Below, one piece after another: positions 55,149 to 63,645 of a DNA stretch of 64,000 bases; the stretch's first letter is position 1; every line of letters begins with the position of its first letter. The notes under the pieces are model-generated. The model was not told the DNA's origin and ran no database searches. It was given only the letters and a program-made list of their open reading frames with translations. The translations under genes were made by a program, and so were the position numbers. The stretch is from Marinobacterium sedimentorum (GTDB taxonomy: Bacteria > Pseudomonadota > Gammaproteobacteria > Pseudomonadales > Balneatricaceae), in the NCBI RefSeq assembly GCF_024267675.1, contig NZ_JALDYX010000002.1, positions 1-64,000 of the forward strand, given 5' to 3'.

Positions 55149-55283
55149 ATGTTCGGTCTTGATGTGTACAGCGTAGAGGTACTGGTGCCAAGCGTCGTGG
55201 GCGTTCTGGCAATAGCGTCGGTGATGATCTTCGGCTTTGTGCGAGTCTGCAACCTGATCAACCGGGAACCGCCGCGGGACTAA
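55149..55283 (+). CDS. 44-residue single-helix membrane protein
   Basis: A short gene with AGAGGTGGCGCAA before the ATG. The product starts MFGLDVYSVEVLVPS and has one membrane helix (VGVLAIASVMIFGFV), then a basic, Pro-rich tail (NLINREPPRD). Family not recognised; small proteins of this kind often attach to larger membrane complexes. Confidence 0.6.
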   Translation: MFGLDVYSVEVLVPSVVGVLAIASVMIFGFVRVCNLINREPPRD

Positions 55284-55533
55284 ACGGACAAACACGCGGC
55301 CAAACGGCGTCCCCGCATAAAAGCGCGCATGCGTGGTTTCCAGGTACATCGCACTTTTGTCGTACGCTACTAAAGTGCGCGGTCTGGAACGTCCGAAGTA
55401 TTTTTTTCGTTACAGACGCAGGGTCTCGATTTCAGCGCCTATACTTTGGGCAGGTTCAGCTGTAAGGCTGCTGTTACACTTGAGCGGTTTGGGCCAGAGG
55501 GTTTGGTCTTGTCGCCCCGGAATGGGCTGGAGC

Positions 55534-56121
55534 ATGCGTAAGTTGTCTGGGCAGGGGTTAATGGAGGACCTCGGATTGCCCTATTTCAGGACGATTTCGA
55601 CCTTTGGTGCACTCACGGATACTACAGTGGTGCATCTGATCCGCAGCGGCGAAGTGCTGGCGCTGGATCCCGGCGAGGTACTGTTCGAAGCCGGCGAAGC
55701 CTCCGATGGCTTCTATGTCATTCTCAAAGGCCAGATGGCCTTTCACAAATATCACCAGGGCCATTACGGCTTTATCCGCAACTACCATTTTGGCGAGAAT
55801 ATCGGCTTTGTCGGCATGATTGCGCTGCACCGGCGTATCGGCCGTGCACGGGCGGTGGAAGACGTTATAGTGGTGAAAATATCCACCCGCCTGTTTAACG
55901 ACCTCTATGAATCCAATACCCAGGAATTCGCGACCCTGCTGATGAATCTGTCCAGGGATATGGCGCGCGGCCTGCGCGCCGTCGACAACCTTGTCGTTGA
56001 ACACAGCTATGCGGCTGAGGTTGCAGCTGGCGCTAATCTTGACGCGAGTGCCAGGCCTGAAGTGGAAATAGCGGATGCCGGGGCGGTTGTTGAGGTGCGC
56101 AGACAGGCCGAGCTGCACTAG
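55534..56121 (+). CDS. Cyclic-nucleotide-binding domain protein
   Basis: 195 residues. Residues 25-150 form a cNMP-binding beta barrel (LALDPGEVLFEAGEASDGFYVILKG; FGENIGFVGMIAL; RRIGRARAVEDVIVVKI). There is no Crp-type helix-turn-helix: the C-terminus is short and helical. So it is a sensor or regulatory protein, not a classic DNA-binding regulator. Start ATG 55534 or 55561. Confidence 0.8.
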   Translation: MRKLSGQGLMEDLGLPYFRTISTFGALTDTTVVHLIRSGEVLALDPGEVLFEAGEASDGFYVILKGQMAFHKYHQGHYGFIRNYHFGENIGFVGMIALHRRIGRARAVEDVIVVKISTRLFNDLYESNTQEFATLLMNLSRDMARGLRAVDNLVVEHSYAAEVAAGANLDASARPEVEIADAGAVVEVRRQAELH

Positions 56122-56134
56122 CCCGGCCGGGTGT

Positions 56135-56680
56135 TTACCACATCAGATCGTCGGGTATCTGGTAGTCGGCGTAGGGATCATCTTCATCAGGCTTGGCTTC
56201 AGGCTTGATGCGAATCACGCGCTGCGGCGCCTTTTCTTCCACCCGGGCGGCGATATCATCCGGCATTAGGCCGTAGCCCGGCTGCAGGATGACGATGGCG
56301 AGCTGGCCGCGGCTGAGCTGGTTGTGCAGCGCAGGATCCAGATGCAGTGTCTTGATGACCCGGTCATGCACAAAGTTGTATGCCATGCTGCCATCTCTAG
56401 GTGCCTTGCTGCTGTGCTGCTGTATCAGTTGCAGGGCTTCGGCCAGGCCTGCCTTGCGGGCCTTGTCTTCCTCGCGCTGCTGGTTCAGCAGGCGGTCGCG
56501 TTCCTGCTTTTCCTGGCGCTGGCGTTCTATATCGGACTGGATATTGGCGTCCGGGTCCTCTGTCTTGATGCCGGACTTGCGCAGCTTGGTTTGCTTGCGC
56601 TTGGTGTCCTTGGCTTTCTTCGCCTGGCCCTTGTTCGCCATGCCCATGTTCAGCAGCTGATCCTGCAGTGTGCGCGCCAT
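56135..56680 (-). CDS. DUF2058 family protein (YaiL-like)
   Basis: 181 residues. Highly charged N-terminal half (coiled coil of Lys, Arg, Glu and Gln) after MARTLQDQLLNMGMANKGQAKK, then a folded part (YNFVHDRVIKTLHLDP ... GQLAIVILQPGYGLMP). Function is unknown, possibly nucleic-acid-binding. Confidence 0.88.
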   Translation of the reverse strand: MARTLQDQLLNMGMANKGQAKKAKDTKRKQTKLRKSGIKTEDPDANIQSDIERQRQEKQERDRLLNQQREEDKARKAGLAEALQLIQQHSSKAPRDGSMAYNFVHDRVIKTLHLDPALHNQLSRGQLAIVILQPGYGLMPDDIAARVEEKAPQRVIRIKPEAKPDEDDPYADYQIPDDLMW

Positions 56681-56875
56681 TATCGTAACTACCCGTGACT
56701 GAAAATCTGCCGCACTATAGCATAATCTCTGCACTGATTAGGAGCCGTACCACGGTGCCGATGCCTGCTGCGCTGGTGTACTATGGCGCTGCCTGGGCCC
56801 GGGTTATGATTGCGTTCGGCAGGCTGAAGAATCCATTGTGCCTTGTGTCATTATCCTTGAATGGGAGTCCTGCGC

Positions 56876-57523
56876 GTGTCTGATCTGGTCGAGCTGTTAC
56901 CTGCCATTGTGGCATTGACTCTGCTGTCGGTATCCCCTGGGCTGGACACGCTGCTTACGGTGCGCAATGCGGCGCGCGGCGGGGTGGCCGATGGCGTGGT
57001 GACCAGCTTTGGTATCTGCAGTGGACTTTTTGTGCATGCGGTGCTGTCAGCCTTGGGCATATCGGTATTGCTGATGCAGTCGTCCGTGCTGTTTGGCGCG
57101 CTCAAGATGGCGGGTGCCGCATACCTGGTCTGGCTGGGGTGGGGCAGTCTGCGCCAGGCAGTGCGTGGCCGCGGGCAGCAGGCCGCAGCGGACTCGGTGC
57201 AGGCGGTAATGCAACAGAAGGTCTCTTTCTGGCGCTGCGGGCGCGAGGGCCTGTTGTCGAATCTGCTTAACCCCAAAACCATCATCTTTTATATGGCGTT
57301 TCTGCCCCAGTTCATTGATCCCGCCGGCGCTGTGCTGCCGCAGGCGCTGCTGCTGGCGGCGATACACTTTGTTATCGCCATGAGCTGGCAGTCGCTGCTG
57401 GCCGTGCTTACCTGCCGAGTACGGGGCTGGGTGCGCTTGCCAGTATTGCGCAGGCTCTGTCATGGCGTGACGGGTCTGGTGATGGTGGCGCTGGGCGTGC
57501 GATTGGCGCTGGCAAAAATTTAA
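56876..57523 (+). CDS. LysE-family exporter (first)
   Basis: 215 residues, about six helices. LLSVSPGLDTLLTVRNAARGG and LLSNLLNPKTIIFYMAFLPQFI are LysE/RhtB signatures. It exports an amino acid or derivative. GTG 56876 with GGGAG upstream is preferred; ATG 56861 is possible. Confidence 0.87.
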   Translation: MSDLVELLPAIVALTLLSVSPGLDTLLTVRNAARGGVADGVVTSFGICSGLFVHAVLSALGISVLLMQSSVLFGALKMAGAAYLVWLGWGSLRQAVRGRGQQAAADSVQAVMQQKVSFWRCGREGLLSNLLNPKTIIFYMAFLPQFIDPAGAVLPQALLLAAIHFVIAMSWQSLLAVLTCRVRGWVRLPVLRRLCHGVTGLVMVALGVRLALAKI

Positions 57524-57579
57524 CAGCGTGCTGCCAGGATTGTGAGCAGACAGCGGGAAATTGATCACCGAGGTGAAGG

Positions 57580-58143
57580 ATGCGAATAGCGGTATTTTGT
57601 GGCTCGGCGGACGGGCGTACCGGCAGCCGGTACAAGGATGCGGCCTTTGAGCTGGGTCAGGTATTGGCGAGGCGCAGTATTGAAGTAGTGTACGGCGGTG
57701 CCCGGGTGGGTCTTATGGGCGCGGTCGCCAGCGGTGCCCTGAGTGAGGACGGCAAGGTGATAGGTGTATTGCCCAAAGGGTTGGCGGATCGGGAGTTGGC
57801 GCACCCGGAACTGACTGAGTTGCGGCTGGTGGAAACCATGCACCAGCGCAAGGCGCTGATGTCGGATCTGGCGGATGCCTTTATCGCGTTGCCAGGCGGT
57901 GTGGGAACCTTTGAGGAAATTTTTGAAATCTGGTGCTGGGCACAGCTGGGAATTCACCACAAGCCGTTTGGCCTGCTCAGTATCGATGGTTACTACGACA
58001 AGCTGGTGGAATTTGTTCACCACAGCGGCGAGGAAGGTTTTGTCCGGCCCGAGTACGTGGACATGTTGTTGGTTGAGCGTGATGCGGAGCAGTTGCTGAC
58101 GGCCTTTAAGTTCTATCAGCCGCCGGCGGACAAATGGGGCTGA
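57580..58143 (+). CDS. LOG-family phosphoribohydrolase (TIGR00730)
   Basis: 187 residues. FCGSADG at the start, GGARVGLMGAVA and LPGGVGTFEEIFE are the LOG motifs (Arg, then PGGxGTxxE). Relatives split AMP-type nucleotides or cytokinin riboside phosphates to free base and ribose 5-phosphate. It follows the exporter by about 55 bp. Confidence 0.92.
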   Translation: MRIAVFCGSADGRTGSRYKDAAFELGQVLARRSIEVVYGGARVGLMGAVASGALSEDGKVIGVLPKGLADRELAHPELTELRLVETMHQRKALMSDLADAFIALPGGVGTFEEIFEIWCWAQLGIHHKPFGLLSIDGYYDKLVEFVHHSGEEGFVRPEYVDMLLVERDAEQLLTAFKFYQPPADKWG

Positions 58144-58494
58144 GGGGTACGGCTGCGGCCGTGCTCAAGCAGTGAAGGCGCCTGGCGAACGATTGCCGGG
58201 GCGCCTTGGGGGCATGTCAGATGTTAATTGTCAGCACAAAGGTGGCTGCGAGGCGGGCTGGCATTACTTAACCTGCTGCGAAGCACCTGACTCTTTAATA
58301 ATGGGAGGGGGCTGATTTTCGTGCCGTTTTGCGTTAAATGGAACCACTATGCACAAGCTACATCCCTGTAGCTTGTCCGGTGGGCGGCTAACGCTGTGGT
58401 AATCGGCAATCCTGCCGATTTATCGCCTTATAACAGCGCAAAACCAGCTCGAATCAGCCGGCTCTCGCTACGGTCAGCATCCTCGGACAGCCTC
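58144..58494. other. Convergent intergenic region
   Basis: No gene seen. It holds AAGGCGCC/GGCGCCTT (58174-58208), a possible terminator for the LOG gene, and a perfect stem at 58353-58376. Confidence 0.5.
58353..58376 (-). terminator. Perfect 10-bp stem, possible terminator
   Basis: ACAAGCTACA and TGTAGCTTGT pair around TCCC about 120 bp beyond the yceI stop. No T-run. Confidence 0.4.
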
Positions 58495-59070
58495 CTACTT
58501 GCGCACGCCCTCGATATTCAGATCCAGATAGATGGTTTCAGCGGCGGGCCCCAGATTGTAGTTGATGCCGAATTCTTTCAGTTTCAGCTCGGCGGTGCCC
58601 TTAAAGCCTGCGCGATAGCCGCCCCAGGGATCATCGCCTTCGCCGACGCGGGTGACGTTGATGGTCACGGGCTTGGTGATGCCGTGCAGGCTCAGATCGC
58701 CCTTGAGTACGCCTGTGCCATCACCGTTGGTCTTGTAGGAGGTGCTGATGAAGGTGATTTCAGGGTAGGTTGCCGCATCCAGAAATTCGGCGCTGCGCAG
58801 ATGCTTGTCGCGCTCGGCCTGGTTGGTGTTGACGCTGGCGGCCTCGATGGTGATGGCTACGCTGGCGCTGTTCGGGTCGGCGGCATCGTAGTTAAAGCTG
58901 CCATCGAACTTTTCCAGCCGGCCTGTGACCCAGCTGAAGCCCAGGTGGTTGGCGCGAAAGTTGACGGATGCGTGCGCGCCTTCGGTGTCGATGGCGTATT
59001 CGGCGGCATAGAGCGGCCCTGCGGCGAGCAGTCCGCCCAGTGCCAGGCATTTGATCAGGTTCGTTTTCAT
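58495..59070 (-). CDS. YceI family periplasmic protein
   Basis: 191 residues with a signal peptide (LIKCLALGGLLAAGPLYA). EYAIDTEGAHASVNFRANHLGFSWVTG begins the YceI lipocalin-like domain, which binds isoprenoid or quinone-like lipids. It overlaps the cytochrome b561 gene by 4 bases; the two form a unit, as in E. coli yceJ-yceI. Confidence 0.92.
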   Translation of the reverse strand: MKTNLIKCLALGGLLAAGPLYAAEYAIDTEGAHASVNFRANHLGFSWVTGRLEKFDGSFNYDAADPNSASVAITIEAASVNTNQAERDKHLRSAEFLDAATYPEITFISTSYKTNGDGTGVLKGDLSLHGITKPVTINVTRVGEGDDPWGGYRAGFKGTAELKLKEFGINYNLGPAAETIYLDLNIEGVRK

Positions 59071-59639
59071 GGGTTCTCCCGGGTAATTCCAAGAATGCGT
59101 GTCAGGGTTGAGTCTTTGTCGACAAAATGATGTTTCAGCGCCGCCAGGGCATGCACCGTAGAAAGCGCAATCAGGGCCGTTGAGCTCCAGTAATGGATAA
59201 TGCCGGCCTTGTCGGCCTGGTGATGCAGCTCGATTGGTAGCGGCGGTACCGAGAACCAGTTGAATACAGCGATGTCATGGTCTCCTGCGGTTGACATGAC
59301 ATAGCCGGAGATCAGCGCTGTGATCATCAGCAGATAGAGCAGGGAATGGGCGCTTTTGGTCATCAGACGGGTGGCGAGCCCGTGGGCGGGCAGGGCGCAG
59401 GGCGCGCGATCCATGCAGCGACACAGCAAGCGCAGACCCAGCATGAGCAACAGCAACATGCCCAGACTGCGGTGCCAGTGGGGCAGTGTCTTGTAGTTGG
59501 GGTCGTAGTAACCCAGGTCGATAATATAAAGGCCGAGGAAGTAGAGCCCGAAGACCGCGACAGCCATGAGCCAGTGCAGACTGATAAGGGGCCAGCCATA
59601 GGTTTCATCGTCGTTTCTGAGTTTGAACTTCACTGCCAT
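59067..59639 (-). CDS. Cytochrome b561 (YceJ-like)
   Basis: 190 residues with four helices and several His residues for two b-type hemes (SLHWLMAV; LPHWHRSLGMLL; KSAHSLLYL; STVHALAALKHH). It carries electrons through the inner membrane, probably from quinol. It is the first gene of the unit with yceI. Confidence 0.9.
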   Translation of the reverse strand: MAVKFKLRNDDETYGWPLISLHWLMAVAVFGLYFLGLYIIDLGYYDPNYKTLPHWHRSLGMLLLLMLGLRLLCRCMDRAPCALPAHGLATRLMTKSAHSLLYLLMITALISGYVMSTAGDHDIAVFNWFSVPPLPIELHHQADKAGIIHYWSSTALIALSTVHALAALKHHFVDKDSTLTRILGITRENP

Positions 59640-59867
59640 GATTGCCCTTTGGTGCTCCTGCCCCTCGTATCGGGTAGATTAGTCCGTTGCGTACAGTATA
59701 GGTTCCGCAGTCTGGGAGCGCGGTAGATTCAGCTCCAGGCAGCTCCAGGCAGCGTCATGCAGCACAGTGCAGTCGAGCCTGTCGCGGATTTGCTGGCGCG
59801 GCGAAACTTTATTCGAATTAAACGTTATTTCAACATTCATTTACACCGGAAAAGGATGCTTTGCCCC

Positions 59868-60485
59868 ATGACATGGATGAGCTGGTTGTCACTTTGTGCG
59901 ATTTGCCTGGCGGGTGCCGTATCACCAGGCCCGAGCCTTGCGGTCGTGCTGCGTCATACGCTGGGCGGCGGTGGGCGCCACGGCATGATGACGGGCGTCT
60001 GTCATGCGCTCGGTGTCGCGCTCTGGGCGCTGGTGACTGTCGCCGGCCTGTCGGTGCTGATTCTTGAGTCCGAGGCGTTATACAGAGTCATTACGCTGGC
60101 GGGCGCGGGCTATCTCGTCTGGCTCGGGATCAAGGCGCTGCGCAGTTCCGGTGGTGGGGCTTTGCAGGCCGAGGCGGGCAAGCCTGCAAGCCTGGTACGT
60201 GCTGGTATTGATGGTTTCATGATCTCGGTACTTAATCCCAAGCTGGCCGTATTCTTCCTTGCGCTGTTTTCCCAGTTCGTATCCCCTGGCATGTCGCTGG
60301 CAGGCCAGGCGTTGATGATTGGTACGGCGGCGGTCATAGACGGCCTCTGGTATTGCCTGGTGGCGCTGTTTCTGTCCCGTACCGGGGTGCTGGCCTGGCT
60401 GGCCCACCGTAGCCGCACTATCGATCGAACCACCGGGGTTATTCTGCTATTGCTGGCGCTGCGCGTGGTGCAGTTGCAGGCGTAG
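59868..60485 (+). CDS. LysE-family exporter (second)
   Basis: 205 residues, six helices. AVSPGPSLAVVLRHTLGGG and ISVLNPKLAVFFLALFSQFV are the RhtB/LysE motifs. It is only distantly similar to the first exporter. ATG 59868 is favoured; ATG 59856 follows AAAAGG more closely and remains possible. Confidence 0.87.
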   Translation: MTWMSWLSLCAICLAGAVSPGPSLAVVLRHTLGGGGRHGMMTGVCHALGVALWALVTVAGLSVLILESEALYRVITLAGAGYLVWLGIKALRSSGGGALQAEAGKPASLVRAGIDGFMISVLNPKLAVFFLALFSQFVSPGMSLAGQALMIGTAAVIDGLWYCLVALFLSRTGVLAWLAHRSRTIDRTTGVILLLLALRVVQLQA

Positions 60486-60509
60486 CGCAGTGATTTTTTC
60501 TTTTGCAAT

Positions 60510-60544
60510 CAATCCTTTTGCATTCTTCATCGAGGCTGGTATAC
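60510..60544 (+). promoter_or_regulatory. Putative promoter of the 4.5S RNA gene
   Basis: A TTTTGCATT -35-like and TATACT -10 element, followed by a GC-rich GCGCGCC discriminator, as seen at stringently controlled RNA genes. Confidence 0.5.
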
Positions 60545-60587
60545 TGCGCGCCTGTCTCGTTCGAGGCTGGTCAGACGACCATGTTAT

Positions 60588-60697
60588 GGTAGCTCTGCTG
60601 GTCCTCCCGCAACGATAAACCGTGAATCTGGTCAGGCCTGGAAGGGAGCAGCCACAGCGGTCGACTCGTGTGCCGGGATGTGGCTGGTGGAGCTGCC
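60588..60697 (+). ncRNA. ffs: 4.5S SRP RNA
   Basis: Contains the conserved signal-recognition-particle core (GGTCAGGCCTGGAAGGGAGCAGCC; positions 60635-60660) with GTGTGCCGGGATG on the other strand of the hairpin. Outer ends GGTAGCTC and GAGCTGCC pair. It binds Ffh and targets inner-membrane proteins to FtsY. Ends are estimated from pairing. Confidence 0.93.
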
Positions 60698-60747
60698 CCC
60701 AGTTTTAGATAACTTCTTGTTTTACCTTGAGTTATTGGTGTTGCCTT

Positions 60748-60954
60748 ATGTCTCGCGTACAAGTGCGACACATGGCCAGACCTACTGCGTATATCGAGCC
60801 CTCTCGACACTCCGTTTTCTACTTACGTATACCCAAGCCCCTGCGTTCATCTTTTCCCAGACCTGATATTCGTCGCTCGCTTGAGACCAAGTGCAGGCGT
60901 CAGGCCATCGCAACATGTGCCCCGATATGGATCCTCGGTGAATTTTCGGTTTGA
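60748..60954 (+). pseudogene. Integrase N-terminal remnant next to ffs
   Basis: 68 residues ending at a stop. SVFYLRIPKPLRSSF then DIRRSLETKCRRQAI match the N-terminal arm-binding domain of tyrosine integrases (YYFRRRVPKDLR... IRRSLGT form). The core-binding and catalytic domains are gone. The position just after ffs suggests that the element used the SRP RNA gene as its attachment site. Confidence 0.68.
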
Positions 60955-61038
60955 TTGGCAAGGGCCTTGTGCTTTGCATCAATAGGCGCTGCTCTATAGA
61001 ATGAGGCTACCTTCGCTGCCATTGAACACGCCAATTTT

Positions 61039-61968
61039 ATGAGCAATTCCAGTCATTTAGCCGAGCTTGTCCAGCAGTTTTGCACCCAGCGTCCGATTCG
61101 GGCCGGATCACTGATCATTACCATCTTTGGTGATGCCATAGTGCCGCGCGGCGGTACCGTCTGGCTGGGTAGCCTGATAAAGGTGCTGGAATCCTTCGGG
61201 CTGAATCAACGCCTGGTGCGCACCTCGGTGTTTCGTCTGAGCAAGGAGGAATCCTGGCTGTCGGCCGAGCAGCTGGGGCGGCGCAGCTATTACAGCCTCA
61301 CGGCCCAGGGGCGGCGGCGTTTTGACAAGGCCTTCAAGCGTATCTATCTGCCGGTGCTGCCTGAGTGGGACGGGTCCTGGTGTCTGGCGGTGCTGTCCCA
61401 GGTGCCGGTGGACAATCGCCAGCAGGTTCGCGACGAGCTGAGCTGGATGGGCTTTGGTTCCTTCTCGCCGATTCTCATGGCCATGCCCCACTGCGACATG
61501 CAGGAGGTACGCAACACCCTGCAGGAGCTGGGTGCGCTGGATGACTGCATTCTGTTTGAAACCCGTGAAGGTGATGCCTTTTCGTCCCAGGCGCTGCGTG
61601 AACAGTCCCGCGAGTGCTGGAATCTGGATCAGGTGTCGGACAGCTATAGGCACTTTCTGGAACGCTTTCGCCCGGTGTGGCAGGAGATGAAGGCGCAGGA
61701 CAGTCTCGACCCCTGCGAGTGCTTCCTTGCCCGTACCCTGCTTATTCACGAGTACCGCAAGGTCCTGCTGCGCGACCCGCAACTGCCGGCCGAACTGCTG
61801 CCGCCGGACTGGAGCGGTGTGGCGGCGCGTCAGCTGTGCCGCAACCTCTACAGCCTGGTGTGCGCGGCCTCCGAGCAATATATCGCCGAGAATTTCGAAA
61901 CCGCCGATGGCCCGTTGCCCGAACCCATGCCGACCTTCTACAAGCGCTTCGGTGGCGTTAAGGCCTGA
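61039..61968 (+). CDS. PaaX-family transcriptional repressor
   Basis: 309 residues. N-terminal winged helix (AGSLIITIFGDAIVPRGGTVWLGSLIKVLESFGLNQRLVRTSVFRL pattern), central domain with GSWCLAVLSQVP and C-terminal CECFLARTLLIHEYRKVLLRDP match PaaX, the phenylacetyl-CoA-responsive repressor. No paa genes are in the window, so its target is uncertain. Confidence 0.88.
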   Translation: MSNSSHLAELVQQFCTQRPIRAGSLIITIFGDAIVPRGGTVWLGSLIKVLESFGLNQRLVRTSVFRLSKEESWLSAEQLGRRSYYSLTAQGRRRFDKAFKRIYLPVLPEWDGSWCLAVLSQVPVDNRQQVRDELSWMGFGSFSPILMAMPHCDMQEVRNTLQELGALDDCILFETREGDAFSSQALREQSRECWNLDQVSDSYRHFLERFRPVWQEMKAQDSLDPCECFLARTLLIHEYRKVLLRDPQLPAELLPPDWSGVAARQLCRNLYSLVCAASEQYIAENFETADGPLPEPMPTFYKRFGGVKA

Positions 61969-62020
61969 GCTTAGCTCAGGCTGCGCAGACCTCCGCTGTG
62001 CGCCCGATTCCTGCCACTTG

Positions 62021-62101
62021 CTAGTGTACTGCTTCGCCCTAATGGGTGCTCCCTGCGGGCGACCCGCTAAAAGCGCCTCTAAGAGCGAAGCAGTACACTA
62101 G
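62021..62101. repeat. 81-bp element with 17-bp perfect inverted ends
   Basis: CTAGTGTACTGCTTCGC at 62021-62037 and its exact complement at 62085-62101 bound a 47-base interior that also contains a GCGGGCGACCCGC stem. The size and ends suit a MITE or bacterial interspersed element. Confidence 0.7.
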
Positions 62102-62117
62102 GGTCCTCACACAAATT

Positions 62118-62136
62118 GGTTCCATCTGGTGGAACC
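62118..62136. promoter_or_regulatory. 7-bp inverted repeat before the amidase relic
   Basis: GGTTCCA and TGGAACC around TCTGG, about 70 bp before the amidase start. It may be an old operator. Confidence 0.4.
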
Positions 62137-62207
62137 AGATTGGCTGGCGCTGGCGGGCGTTCCCAAGAATGATGTTGTCATCTCCACGAGCAAACGGGAT
62201 CGAGGGC

Positions 62208-63547
62208 ATGACAACAACAATCAATACGCATCGTCGCAACTTTCTGCGTGCCGGCGCCCTGTCGCTGGCCGCATCCGCGCTGCCGGCCTGGGCCGTCAAG
62301 GCCGGCGCCGTCAACTCGCCGGAACAGCGGCTGGGGCTCTCGGCGCTGGAGCTGTCGCGGCCATCAAGGCCGGCAAGGTGAGCTGTGTCGAAGTGATGCA
62401 GACCTACCTGGACCGCATCGAAAAATACAATCCCACCTACAACGCCATCGTCTCGCTGCGTCCGCGCGAGGAGCTGCTGGCCCAGGCGCGTCAGGCCGAT
62501 GCCGAGCTTAACAAGGGCCTGTATCGCGGCTGGATGCACGGCTTTCCCCATGCGGTGAAGGACCTGGCCGCGACCCGGGGTATCGCCACCTCCATGGGCT
62601 CGCCAATCCTCAAAAACTGGGTACCGGAACACGACGCCGTCTTCGTCGAGCGGCTGCGCAATGCCGGTGCCATTCTGATCGGCAAGACCAACACCCCGGA
62701 ATTCGGGCTCGGCTCGCAGATCTACAACAGCGTTTTCGGAGTTACCCGCAACGCCTGGGATTCGAAACTCTGCGCTGGCGGTAGCAGCGGTGGCGCGGCG
62801 GTGGCACTGGCCACCTCGATGGTGCCGGTGGCCGATGGCAGCGACATGATGGGCTCGCTGCGCAACCCGGCGGCCTACAACAACGTCATCGGTTTTCGTC
62901 CGACCCAGGGGCGCGTGCCCTTCGGCCCGACCGGTGAGGTGTTTTACCAGCAGCTCGGCTACGAGGGTCCGATGGGGCGCAACGTGCGCGATGCCGCCCA
63001 GCTGCTCGCCACCATGGCCGGTTTCGATTCCCGGGTACCGCTGTCGCTGGAATCGGACCCTGCGCAGTTCGCAGGCTCCCTGGATATCGAGACAAAAGGC
63101 ATGAAGATCGCCTGGCTCGGCGACTTTCAGGGCTATCTGCCGATGGAGGAGGGCGTGCTGTCGCTGTGCGAGTCGGCCCTCAAGCGCTTCAATGATATGG
63201 GCGTCAGCGTCGAGGCGGTGGACATGAAGCATCCGATGGACGAGGTCTGGCAGACCTGGCTCACAATGCGTCACTTCCTCATCGCCGGCATCGCCAAGGG
63301 ACTTTATGCCAGGGAGGAGAACCGGGCGCTGATGAAGCCGGAGGCGATCTGGGAAATCGAAGGCGGGCTCGAGTTGTCCGCCATGGATGTCTATGCCGCG
63401 TCCGAAGCGCGTACCCGCTGGTACCAGGCGCCGAAGCCTTTATACCGCGTGAGGGCTTCGCGGCGGGGCGCCGCTCCTACGGCCGGTGGTCTTGGCTGGG
63501 ATCCCCTAGATGTCGCGCACCCAACGAGACCCAAACCCCGCGCCTAA
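62208..63547 (+). pseudogene. Tat-exported amidase, frameshifted and truncated
   Basis: It starts MTTTINTHRRNFLRAGALSL, with RRNFLRAG a twin-arginine export signal. After LGLSALELS the frame breaks near 62355 and goes on in another frame as AIKAGKVSCVEVMQ. The amidase-signature body is intact: Lys in HAVKDLAATRG, SSGG in CAGGSSGGAAVALA, ARGLLIGKTNTPEF-like block (AGAILIGKTNTPEFGLG). About 410 residues match, then the family sequence stops near 63441, where it runs into a REP-like repeat and non-homologous codons. So it lacks the C-terminus as well as its frame. The original could have cleaved amides outside the inner membrane. Confidence 0.85.
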
Positions 63548-63640
63548 GCCTTTTTGCCGCGGGTGGTTTTTCGCGGCGAGGCGCCGCTCCCGCAGAATAT
63601 CGGTACGCCTCTGTCCGTAGGAGCGGCGTCCCGCCGCGAA
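63457..63640. repeat. Three REP-like repeats
   Basis: TTCGCGGCGGGGCGCCGCTCCTAC (63457-63480) and a near copy (63570-63593) face one way; GTAGGAGCGGCGTCCCGCCGCGAA (63617-63640) is inverted. Each has a GCGGCG-type palindrome, as in REP elements of pseudomonads. Confidence 0.75.
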
Positions 63641-63645
63641 CAGGG

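Noticed and set aside
62039..63274. 411-codon leftward open frame
   Set aside because: Antisense to the amidase relic, which has clear amidase motifs on the + strand.
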